Notes under the pieces: model-generated | What the model was told of the DNA's origin: nothing | Database searches by the model: none | What the model saw: only the letters and a program-made list of their open reading frames with translations | Assembly: GCA_015999765.1 (NCBI GenBank) | Contig: JAECQR010000004.1 | Span: 1 to 64,000 of the forward strand | Direction of reading: 5' to 3' | DNA: 64,000 nucleotides | Origin: Flavobacteriia bacterium | Lineage (GTDB): Bacteria; Bacteroidota; Bacteroidia; Flavobacteriales; Weeksellaceae | In this document: piece by piece, positions 29,445 through 38,211 of the stretch | Position numbering within the stretch: position 1 is the stretch's first letter | Layout of the letters: each line of letters starts with the position of its first letter | Program-made: the position numbers and the translations under genes

Positions 29445-30368
29445 CTATTCTGTAATTTTCTTGAAAAGATCTTCAAATGTTGAACTATCTAAAACATAAG
29501 AGGAAATCATAGTTAATACGAATAGAAATAATTCCTCTACTATCTTTTGGTCAACATCAATACTGTTTCGACCATGAGCTATTGTATTTCTATCGCGAGT
29601 ATAGTCATCAAACAAATGAATTATACAGCTATAAATTTGATGTTTAGCTAAATTCTGAAATTTTGAAGTTAACAATTCATTCAGTTTATCTTTCAACCTA
29701 CCTTCTACATCCCCTTTACCAAGCTCATAGTTAATAAAACTCTCTAATGCAGAAAATAGAAGAAAATATGAAAGTTTGTAACTCTTTTCTTTTAACAAAA
29801 GATAGCTTTCCGCCAACAATGAATTGTAAAAAGGCTTTTCATCAATATATAATGGAACTGCATTTACATCTATCATTGAGTAAACAGCAAAATCATTTTG
29901 ATTTATTTCATAGCCACTACCATAAAAACTTCCGTCATAGTATACATTACCTTCTAAGTTATCAACTGCCCTAATCCGAAAATTATTTATTCGGAAATTG
30001 TCGGTATCGGTTCCAAAACCAAAAACTTGAAATGCATCACTATCTTCTTCCCAAATATTTAATAAAAACTCACATTCGTTCCCTAAATAAAAAGGAATAT
30101 TGTACTCATCACTTAACTGCTCAAAATTATCATAATGAAAAATATGATTTTCATTTACATTAACATTAACGACAAAACTAAATTTATTTTTAAAACTCCA
30201 TGCATTGTAAAAATAATAATTTGTCTCTCGTTCTTTCATATACTCGGATATTTCGTAATCCGGCTCATGATCGATTTTAATTATAATTTTCTTTGTAGTT
30301 AAAATTCCAAACTGAGTCAGAATGGTATCAATTACATTCTCTTTTTTTGAAAACTGGTTATAGTTCAT
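29445..30368 (-). CDS. HEPN-domain protein (putative RNase) with novel N-terminal domain
   Basis: C-terminal helical domain LSYFLLFSALESFINYELG...DYTRDRNTIAHGRN with Rx4H motif (RNTIAH). Confidence 0.65.
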   Translation of the reverse strand: MNYNQFSKKENVIDTILTQFGILTTKKIIIKIDHEPDYEISEYMKERETNYYFYNAWSFKNKFSFVVNVNVNENHIFHYDNFEQLSDEYNIPFYLGNECEFLLNIWEEDSDAFQVFGFGTDTDNFRINNFRIRAVDNLEGNVYYDGSFYGSGYEINQNDFAVYSMIDVNAVPLYIDEKPFYNSLLAESYLLLKEKSYKLSYFLLFSALESFINYELGKGDVEGRLKDKLNELLTSKFQNLAKHQIYSCIIHLFDDYTRDRNTIAHGRNSIDVDQKIVEELFLFVLTMISSYVLDSSTFEDLFKKITE

Positions 30369-30745
30369 TTTGTAAATAATAATTCTCTAAAATAGAACTT
30401 TTACTTCATTTTCTTTATATATATACATTTTTATGTACTTAGTTTCCAAAAGAATTTAGCGAAAGATAATTATTGATTCGGCGGTAAATATGATGTAAAA
30501 TTTGTACTACATGTATGCCTTTGAAAAAAATGGACTTTCACTTACTAAACACTTCTTAAGTTAGAGTCTAAATCAGTACACTTTTTGCTAACGATGTACA
30601 CTATAAAATTACATTTCACATTCTCAATTAATTAATTGATTTCAAGAAAGCTTGTATAAGATTTCACTTATTAGATAAATTGAGTAATAAACATTTTAAA
30701 TACACCGTTTTTTTTTACATTACGACTTTTGAGTAATTTAAATAT

Positions 30746-30907
30746 TTAATCAGCAACAAAATATTTTAGAATAACACTCTCTGTAAGAAAATAGAGAAAT
30801 TCCATAATCAATTCTGCTTCCTCCTTGGTGACAATCATACCTTCGCTTCTTAAATACTCGAGTACCTCCTCTATCGGTATTTTTTTTATTTCTTTTAATT
30901 GAGACAT
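30746..30907 (-). CDS. 53-aa small protein, absent from the ORF track
   Basis: ATG at 30907 to TAA at 30746: MSQLKEIKKIPIEEVLEYLRSEGMIVTKEEAELIMEFLYFLTESVILKYFVAD*. Confidence 0.65.
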   Translation of the reverse strand: MSQLKEIKKIPIEEVLEYLRSEGMIVTKEEAELIMEFLYFLTESVILKYFVAD

Positions 30908-31071
30908 ATAATTAGATATTTAAGTTTGAATTAAAAAATGCTATGATTATCAGTATGCATTATATTTTGAATTTTTTGTTGATGATAGACCGAGAAGTGA
31001 CTTTCAATGAATTTTTGATGATTTAAAATTTCTTATTGATGATTTCATTTTGAATAGTTTTGTTTTTTCAG

Positions 31072-32649
31072 TCAATTTTCTTGTAAATTTTGCAATAGTT
31101 TTTCGACAATCACTTTCATTTGAGCCAGCTCTTCTTTTTTCAAATGTGTGATATGATGATGAAGAACCATATGGTAATCTAAATACGGAAAAAACTTAGT
31201 CCAGAATTCTTCAAACAGGTAATTGTATTTTCGCAATTCAGGATTTGCAAACTCACATAGTCGCCACAAAGCATAATTAGATAGATAGTTCGGCATATAG
31301 TAAAGCTTTGCATAAATATATGTTCTACAAAATGATAGAAAAAACAGTGTAAAAAAGTATGGCAGACCCTGATAATTTTCTTTCTCATCTTCAGCTAGTG
31401 CAAGGAATTGTTCAGAAAATTTCGTGGTCGCTTCAAAGTAATAGTCAAGATCAGCATAGATCGGAGTATGGGGATATTCCCAGTGAGGCTCCGGATGAAA
31501 CGGATGAGATTGGTAAATTTTATTTTTGCTTTGAATAGCTTCTACAAAGAAGCTTTGATAAAAGTACAGATTCTTCTGAATCCAATATCGGTCGTGACTG
31601 ATTAAAACAAAATCAGACTGGTCACCAGTGTGACTTTTAAGTGACTGTGTTATGGATTTCAATTTATCATTACCAATATTAAGACCAAGCAACAGTAAAT
31701 AATAGGTTGTATTACTACCGTAGACAGCTTTGTGGAAGATATAGATTTCTTCGACCTCGATAGACTTTACAATTACTTCCACAGCCATATTTAGAACCTC
31801 ATCTTTATCGTTTGCCTCTACGGCTTCATGAATGTGTTCATTTTCAGAATAACCTATTTTTATCATTTGCTTTAGCTGATACAATCGTTTTTCAACCATT
31901 CTGGAAAGACTATCCTCAGCGATACGGAACGCTTCGAACATTTCACTTTTAATAAAAAGATCATCTTTCGACGTTTCTCTCGCTTTTCCAATTAAATGAA
32001 TAAGGTAATATTCGCTTCGGCTTTGAGAAACGAAATGGCTTTGTATTTCGGGAATATATTTTGAAAGGCTTCTTATTCTTTCGTTCAGATTTTCCGAATT
32101 GGAATTATTTCCAGTATATAATTCTTCCAAGTATCCCAGATCATACTTAAAAACATTTTCATAAGCTAACAAGGCACTTACTGATAATTCGTCCGTGACA
32201 AATCCTCTAACCTGTGTTAATAATAGATCTTGATCGTGAAACAGAGAATCTTTATAGTCCTCAAACTTATTACTAAATTTTTTCCAATTCCTTTTGATAA
32301 TCAACGGCTTTCCATAATCAGCATTTTGATAAATAATTGCTGATGGTCTACAATACAGCTCAATGAGAGGATCTCCAAGAGAAAATCTATGGTGGATTTG
32401 TGAAGAATAAAACACACAGACTTTAACTTTGTACTCTTTGAAAGCTTTATCTACCCACTTTTTTCGCATTAACTCATCAACATCCTTTTTGTGTTCCACA
32501 ACAATTACGAGATGAGCATACCCTGAACCATCAGTCTGATTGAAGAATATCTGAATGATCAGATAATGTTGTCTGAAAAGTTGATTGATTGAACTATCTA
32601 AAAATTCGTTACCAATCTTTTTAAATTGAAATTGATTTGAAGTTTTCAT
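31072..32649 (-). CDS. Uncharacterised protein, possibly HEPN-like with NTase-like N-terminus
   Basis: 525 aa; DFVLISHDRYWIQKNLYFYQSFFVEAIQSKNKIYQSHPFHPEPHWEYP and helical C-terminus; family call by recall only. Confidence 0.45.
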   Translation of the reverse strand: MKTSNQFQFKKIGNEFLDSSINQLFRQHYLIIQIFFNQTDGSGYAHLVIVVEHKKDVDELMRKKWVDKAFKEYKVKVCVFYSSQIHHRFSLGDPLIELYCRPSAIIYQNADYGKPLIIKRNWKKFSNKFEDYKDSLFHDQDLLLTQVRGFVTDELSVSALLAYENVFKYDLGYLEELYTGNNSNSENLNERIRSLSKYIPEIQSHFVSQSRSEYYLIHLIGKARETSKDDLFIKSEMFEAFRIAEDSLSRMVEKRLYQLKQMIKIGYSENEHIHEAVEANDKDEVLNMAVEVIVKSIEVEEIYIFHKAVYGSNTTYYLLLLGLNIGNDKLKSITQSLKSHTGDQSDFVLISHDRYWIQKNLYFYQSFFVEAIQSKNKIYQSHPFHPEPHWEYPHTPIYADLDYYFEATTKFSEQFLALAEDEKENYQGLPYFFTLFFLSFCRTYIYAKLYYMPNYLSNYALWRLCEFANPELRKYNYLFEEFWTKFFPYLDYHMVLHHHITHLKKEELAQMKVIVEKLLQNLQEN

Positions 32650-33329
32650 TGTAATGGCTTTTTGATCTTGTGGTTTTCATCATTAAAATAAAAGTAAACA
32701 GATTCTAAGAATAATCGAATCACCGCAAACCAAGCCATCATATCGATGTGTTCTTTCAAATCTCCATCATTTTCAAGATAAAGGATATCTTCGTTTGCGA
32801 AATCCGTGCTTCCTATCTTCTGCTGAAATGCCGTATAGTATTTAACACCTACTATAGAAATTATGCTATACAGCAAATATTCTAAAAGATCATCTAACGC
32901 GATAGAACTTATGATATATTCAATTGCTGATACAGCAATATTGTCTTTTGGGATATCGTTTAGTGGAATCATTTTTCCTTCATTATCTAAAAGTTCTGAG
33001 ATGAAGGCGATCAATGCTAGCAGGCAGGATGTTATTGCTGCTGTCTTGGTGTCAAGCCTGCTTGCATTCAGGACTTCAATATTTCCATAGAGCAGATCTT
33101 TGAGATCATAATTCTGTATGAAATCTTCATAATGGTCTAAAAGTCTGTCAATCTCAGGATTTTCTAATTTTTGAATTAGTTTGAATATCCCGTCTATCAA
33201 TTCTTCTCTCTGCCGTTTCTCCAAAAGTATTGGAAAAGTAATTTGCGTTTGATCAATATTTTTGATCAAACGGCTTTCTTTTTTCTTTTTCATATCATTT
33301 TTTTTATTTAGATAAAGTTGGGAAAGCAC
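32646..33329 (-). CDS. Hypothetical protein, 4-bp overlap with the 525-aa gene
   Basis: 227 aa intact ORF. Confidence 0.65.
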   Translation of the reverse strand: MLSQLYLNKKNDMKKKKESRLIKNIDQTQITFPILLEKRQREELIDGIFKLIQKLENPEIDRLLDHYEDFIQNYDLKDLLYGNIEVLNASRLDTKTAAITSCLLALIAFISELLDNEGKMIPLNDIPKDNIAVSAIEYIISSIALDDLLEYLLYSIISIVGVKYYTAFQQKIGSTDFANEDILYLENDGDLKEHIDMMAWFAVIRLFLESVYFYFNDENHKIKKPLQ

Positions 33330-33381
33330 GAAAGCCTATTCAAGTTTGAAAGTGTATAAACTATTCTAAAGAGATCATATT

Positions 33382-33915
33382 TTACTTTTTGATCTTTTCA
33401 ATCCCACGTTCACGAATGATTTGTGCGGCATCCAGCATTTTGTTTAGGTGGATAAAAAGAGTGATGATATTAGCTTCCGGTTCATCTGAATATGCTCCTA
33501 AAGAAAAATAAACAATTTGTGTGTTGAAATACTCAAACTCTTTTATGGTAAATTCTTTAAAAGCGTTCTGGAAAACAAGAAATGGATTGTCATACTCTTC
33601 ATTGGAAAGTGAGCCCTGTAATAATCTTGATGTATATTCCGGAGGATCATTCAATTTCCATTTTTTTGCTTTGAATTGTAATAGATAACTTGCTCTAATA
33701 AATGAGCGCATACATAGGTAAAAGTGAAATACGAGCGAAGGATCATCCTTCATTAGAACTTCACATTTCGTAGAATAATTTATGATGTCAAACAATCTAT
33801 CTTTTACGGCAGATAGGTAATCCATTTCAAAGAATGCATCAATCAATGACAGACAAGTATGTTTTCTGTAGCTATCCCAAAACTCAGCTTCAAAATCTAT
33901 TTTCTTCTTTTTCAT
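33382..33915 (-). CDS. Hypothetical all-helical protein
   Basis: 177 aa ORF in the same array. Confidence 0.65.
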   Translation of the reverse strand: MKKKKIDFEAEFWDSYRKHTCLSLIDAFFEMDYLSAVKDRLFDIINYSTKCEVLMKDDPSLVFHFYLCMRSFIRASYLLQFKAKKWKLNDPPEYTSRLLQGSLSNEEYDNPFLVFQNAFKEFTIKEFEYFNTQIVYFSLGAYSDEPEANIITLFIHLNKMLDAAQIIRERGIEKIKK

Positions 33916-34092
33916 AATAATTAAGTTTTATCTTGATACGAATTACCATTATCAAAAGCTCATAATCAATACAAAAACTGGATATTATATCTAAAGAAAC
34001 GGATATTTTACAGGATAATTTTTTAACTTTACAATTCAGATGATTTAACAGAAATGGCTTTATCTTTGAGCCTTTAAAATTTGATAACCGCT

Positions 34093-34491
34093 ATGGAACA
34101 GAAAGTACATCAGGGAAGAAATGTAAAACGCTTTAGAGAGATGCTAGGGATAAAGCAGGAAGCTTTAGCTTTTGACTTGGGTGATGATTGGAATCAAAAG
34201 AAAATTTCTTTGCTTGAACAAAAGGAAATAATTGAAGATCCCTTACTAAAAAAAATCTCTGAACTATTAAAAATTCCGGTAGAGGCTTTCCAGAACTTTG
34301 ATGAGGAGCAGGCAGTGAATGTTATCGCTAACACATATTCTTTCCAAGATTTTAAGGATAATGCTGTAGCGTCAGGTTTTAGTTACCAACCTTCTTTCAA
34401 TCCTGTTGATAAAATGGTTGAGCTTTATGAGCGAATGTTACAACAGCAAAAGGAGATGATTGAGAAACTAGAAAAGCTCATCAACAAATAA
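34093..34491 (+). CDS. XRE-like helix-turn-helix regulator
   Basis: HQGRNVKRFREMLGIKQEALAFDLGDDWNQKKISLLEQKE; ATG at 34093 preferred over upstream 34081. Confidence 0.78.
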   Translation: MEQKVHQGRNVKRFREMLGIKQEALAFDLGDDWNQKKISLLEQKEIIEDPLLKKISELLKIPVEAFQNFDEEQAVNVIANTYSFQDFKDNAVASGFSYQPSFNPVDKMVELYERMLQQQKEMIEKLEKLINK

Positions 34492-34524
34492 AATATAAAT
34501 AATTCGGGATAATTTTTTCATAGG

Positions 34525-34555
34525 AAAGGCTCAACTATTTTGTTGAGCCTTTTTT
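34525..34555 (+). terminator. Terminator after the XRE regulator
   Basis: AAAGGCTCAAC-tatttt-GTTGAGCCTTTTTT. Confidence 0.8.
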
Positions 34556-34698
34556 GTTAATTAAAATTACTTTAAATGTGGGTTTTTAAAGCTTTATTAA
34601 TGTGCTAAGATAAATTAAACATTATATATTAATGCAAATCAGTTCGAAATGCACCTCAAATCACTTTTAGCAAACTCATAATTATGTATAGTCATACT

Positions 34699-35727
34699 TT
34701 ATTGATAAAAATTGAACGATTTATATTCCTTTAAAAAATTTATAATTTCTTCTACTATTACGGATTCAGAAGTTAGTTTTTCAATTACTTCAATACTATT
34801 TTCTCCTTGATAATATGCTAAAATGGCACACGAAACCTCTCTTGTTTCCAACTGTAAACTTTGGTCTTTGACAAAGTCTATCAGATAATTTTCTATTTCA
34901 TTTACTGCAGACAAAATCGCTTCGACTGATTGTCCAATACTTCCTCTTACTATTCCTTCATCAAGGTCAATTAAATTTATAAGTTTTAGAACTGTAACTT
35001 TATTTAATTTTTGAATTTTTTCCCTAGCATAATTTCTAATATCTTGGTTCTGTTCTTCTCCATAATGGTAAAGGTCAGCATGCCAAGGAATGTGTGCAAG
35101 AAAATAAATAATATTTAGGTTAAAATCAGGTATTGAATTATTTTCCAAGTAATCTAAAAATTTGTCCCAAGTTATTTTTTGGTTTTTATACTTTCTGAAT
35201 AAAACTTTTGCACCTAAATAAGATTCTTGAGGTTTTGAAGATTCAAAAAAAGAAATGGCTAGTGTCAAATCTATTAATGGAATATCTCCTAGAATACCGG
35301 GAATGAAGATGTCTCTAAAAGATTTTAAATCAATTGTATTTGCTCTCGTGCATTCATATTTTATTGTTTTTACCTCTTTATTATTTTCGAGATAGTTTTT
35401 AATATTTACATAATATGCTTTTTCTAATTGGGGAACAACTACAAATCCATAAACTGGCAAAGGATAGTTCTTCCAATATTCATAATGAGAATTTACAGGG
35501 ATTTTACATTGATTACTGTTTACGTCATAATATGACTCACCCGATTTTATTTGTCCTGCAATGCTTTTGTGCATTGGTTTTTCGTCTTTAGTAAATTCAA
35601 TAATACAGTCTATTCCTAAATCATTTTCTTGCTCAATTTTATGAAATAAGCAAGAAGTAGCTTCAACTATACTTCTTATATAATTTATTCCATTTTTAGA
35701 TGTTACATTGGTCTGTTTATATTGCAT
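34699..35727 (-). CDS. DUF4365-type (PD-(D/E)XK-like) protein with helical-repeat-like C-terminus
   Basis: EQENDLGIDCIIEFTKDEKPMHKSIAGQIKSGESYY; C-terminal repeat-like helices. Confidence 0.68.
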   Translation of the reverse strand: MQYKQTNVTSKNGINYIRSIVEATSCLFHKIEQENDLGIDCIIEFTKDEKPMHKSIAGQIKSGESYYDVNSNQCKIPVNSHYEYWKNYPLPVYGFVVVPQLEKAYYVNIKNYLENNKEVKTIKYECTRANTIDLKSFRDIFIPGILGDIPLIDLTLAISFFESSKPQESYLGAKVLFRKYKNQKITWDKFLDYLENNSIPDFNLNIIYFLAHIPWHADLYHYGEEQNQDIRNYAREKIQKLNKVTVLKLINLIDLDEGIVRGSIGQSVEAILSAVNEIENYLIDFVKDQSLQLETREVSCAILAYYQGENSIEVIEKLTSESVIVEEIINFLKEYKSFNFYQ

Positions 35728-35844
35728 TTATTTGAAATGATTTCACACAATCTAAAATGAAGCATATAAGTCAAATTTATCAGTAAAAAACTACTGTTGA
35801 ATTTTACACTTTAGCCTGACTCGCTCAAGATTTTATTATTGTAG

Positions 35845-37032
35845 TTATAATTTAATTTTTGGTTTTAAGGTTTTATCAATAAATTGGTTTGGTTTCCATT
35901 TTCTGTTAATAAGTTTATCTAATACAAAATTATCAAAAGCTGATAAACCTGTCGCAATTGTTGTTCCGACTCCACCTGCTCCTAAAACATCTAAAGTAAT
36001 CCCGATGCCTTCAAAAATAACAAATCTTGCAGTCTTAGTTGGCAACTTATCACCTAAATCCTTTTCCAAAATAGCTTTATTATATTCACCCAGTAGATTC
36101 TTTTCTTCGGGAATTTTGTCTAACCATTCTCTAAACTGGTCAGATTTTTCAAGAATTTTTAGTAAATCTTTCCGCGAAATAATCCCCTCATTAAATGCAG
36201 TACCTAAAGAGTAGCAATTTGCTAAGACGTAATCTTCAAATAAATTAATTTCCTGTACAGACTTACCTCTCTTTTTTATTATTTCAGAAATTTCAATCTC
36301 AATAAATTTTGAATATAAATCAGAAGTTACAATTTCACTTTCTAAATCTGAAGCGATATAGATATCGCCTTTTGATTCGGCAATAGCTAACAGAAATCCA
36401 CTAAAATCTACCGCGGAAGTACTTTTCGGATTCTGTCTCCTAAATTCATTTGTTAGATATTCTAAATCAATGTTAGAATTAACTTTATACGTATCAAAAC
36501 CCACGAAATTACCCTCTTGAATTATCTCAATCTCAATTGATTCAGGTAGTTTATAAAAAGGTGCAACTTCATTAAAATATGTAGGGATTTGCCTTTTCAA
36601 CATATCTACATTTTGAAAATCTTTGACGATAGTTTTATCAAAATCTTGAGGATATTCATAGAGCGGAATTAAGGAAGAGAATTCATCAGCAAATGCCAAA
36701 TTTTTCACACTATTTCTTCTTTGCTTCCTATCAATTTCATATAAAGTAGAATGCGCATTTATATTCTCTCCCTTAAAAGTGCTGATTCCATATTTTCCAT
36801 CAGGGGCAATTATTGAACCAAGCATATTATTCCTAAACCTAAGTTCAAGTCTACCACTTATTATTAATTCTTTTAATGTGTCAACTCCAAATTCTTTAAA
36901 TAAAATTTCTAATTCGTTTCTATGAACTAACAAAACGACTTTGCCATAATACAACATTGAATCAATTAAAAAAGCAATGTCGAGATTTGAACTATGAGAT
37001 TCCTTACTTTTTATACATATCTTTTTAAACAT
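35845..37032 (-). CDS. Hypothetical protein with C-terminal Gly-rich hydrophobic segment
   Basis: 395 aa; TARFVIFEGIGITLDVLGAGGVGTTIATGLSAFDNFVLDKLI. Confidence 0.6.
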   Translation of the reverse strand: MFKKICIKSKESHSSNLDIAFLIDSMLYYGKVVLLVHRNELEILFKEFGVDTLKELIISGRLELRFRNNMLGSIIAPDGKYGISTFKGENINAHSTLYEIDRKQRRNSVKNLAFADEFSSLIPLYEYPQDFDKTIVKDFQNVDMLKRQIPTYFNEVAPFYKLPESIEIEIIQEGNFVGFDTYKVNSNIDLEYLTNEFRRQNPKSTSAVDFSGFLLAIAESKGDIYIASDLESEIVTSDLYSKFIEIEISEIIKKRGKSVQEINLFEDYVLANCYSLGTAFNEGIISRKDLLKILEKSDQFREWLDKIPEEKNLLGEYNKAILEKDLGDKLPTKTARFVIFEGIGITLDVLGAGGVGTTIATGLSAFDNFVLDKLINRKWKPNQFIDKTLKPKIKL

Positions 37033-37177
37033 AAGGTTGAATTTAATTACATATAAGGTCTTTAAAATTATGATGCTGTGAATTTAGTAAACTTTTTCTT
37101 CCAGCTATGATTTAATTATCTCGGAAAGCATAAATTTGAATCTATTGCAATTTGCGGATCTTGCCAAATGCCTTCTA

Positions 37178-38053
37178 TTATCCGTTTTTATTGCCGAGTA
37201 ACTCATCAATTATATCAAATGGAATATTATTTACAGTGAAGTATTTCATATTTCCATAATCATCTCTTTTAATATCTGAAAAGATACATACTGTAGATTG
37301 TGGACTTCTTAAATGAAATGCATTTGTATTAATATATTCTATGGCTTCAACAATTTCATTTTCAAAAATTGAAATTAGGGATATCCAAAATTCATTCAAG
37401 GCTAATTTCATTTCTTCTAGCAAAGGAAAAAGTGAAAAATCACCTTTTGTTTGTAAATCTTTAGAAACTATTGCTCCCCAATCTTTGTATTTTGTTAGAA
37501 GGCTGCTTGATGAGAATTCGATCTTATATTCTGGCTTTATTCTATTTTCGTCAATCATAGTCCCTGAAACTTCAAATTCATCAATAGGAATTCCACAATG
37601 TTGAGAATAGTTTCTTAATTTAGTGAAAAACCTATACGCAAAATAGTTGTCGAAAATCTTGTTTGTCAGAAGTTTAAATTTTGTGCTTTCAACTGACTCT
37701 TTCTCATATTTTCTTTTAATAATTGTTTCCGTATGATCTAATAAGGTTCTAAATGAACTTAGATAGTTTAAGAACATTCTATTTAAATTCAAATGATGTT
37801 TGTAATAATTTTCTTTGTCACCAATTATTGAAAGTGAATTTTCGAATAACATTTTTTTTTCATCGTCAACAAATTTTATAAATTCGTTATGGTTTAAAAT
37901 TAAAATGTCATAAAGCCTTTTTAAGTTTTCATAATTATATAACTCATCAGTTGATTTTATAAATAAATTATATTCTTCAGTACTAAGTTGTTTATCCAAT
38001 TGAGTAGAGTAACCGTTACTATATTGGTCAATAAATCCTAATTGTATTTCCAT
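37178..38053 (-). CDS. HEPN-like protein with Rx4H motif
   Basis: LNYLSSFRTLLDHTETIIKRKY...FAYRFFTKLRNYSQHCGIPI. Confidence 0.55.
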   Translation of the reverse strand: MEIQLGFIDQYSNGYSTQLDKQLSTEEYNLFIKSTDELYNYENLKRLYDILILNHNEFIKFVDDEKKMLFENSLSIIGDKENYYKHHLNLNRMFLNYLSSFRTLLDHTETIIKRKYEKESVESTKFKLLTNKIFDNYFAYRFFTKLRNYSQHCGIPIDEFEVSGTMIDENRIKPEYKIEFSSSSLLTKYKDWGAIVSKDLQTKGDFSLFPLLEEMKLALNEFWISLISIFENEIVEAIEYINTNAFHLRSPQSTVCIFSDIKRDDYGNMKYFTVNNIPFDIIDELLGNKNG

Positions 38054-38211
38054 TGATATTTTTTTTAGAATTGAACTGACGAATTATGGCTTTGCAATGC
38101 GGGGTAATTTTCACACTTACCGTCAGCCATTAAACGCAGCTAAATTTATAATATAAAGCTCAGTTTACAATTTCTCCCGACTTGCACCAAGCTCTTACTT
38201 TATACAGTTTT

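Noticed and set aside
31072-32649. Calling the 525-aa protein a definite NTase-HEPN toxin
   Set aside because: No convincing NTase catalytic motif and no well-placed Rx4-6H; only a tentative resemblance, so kept as uncharacterised.
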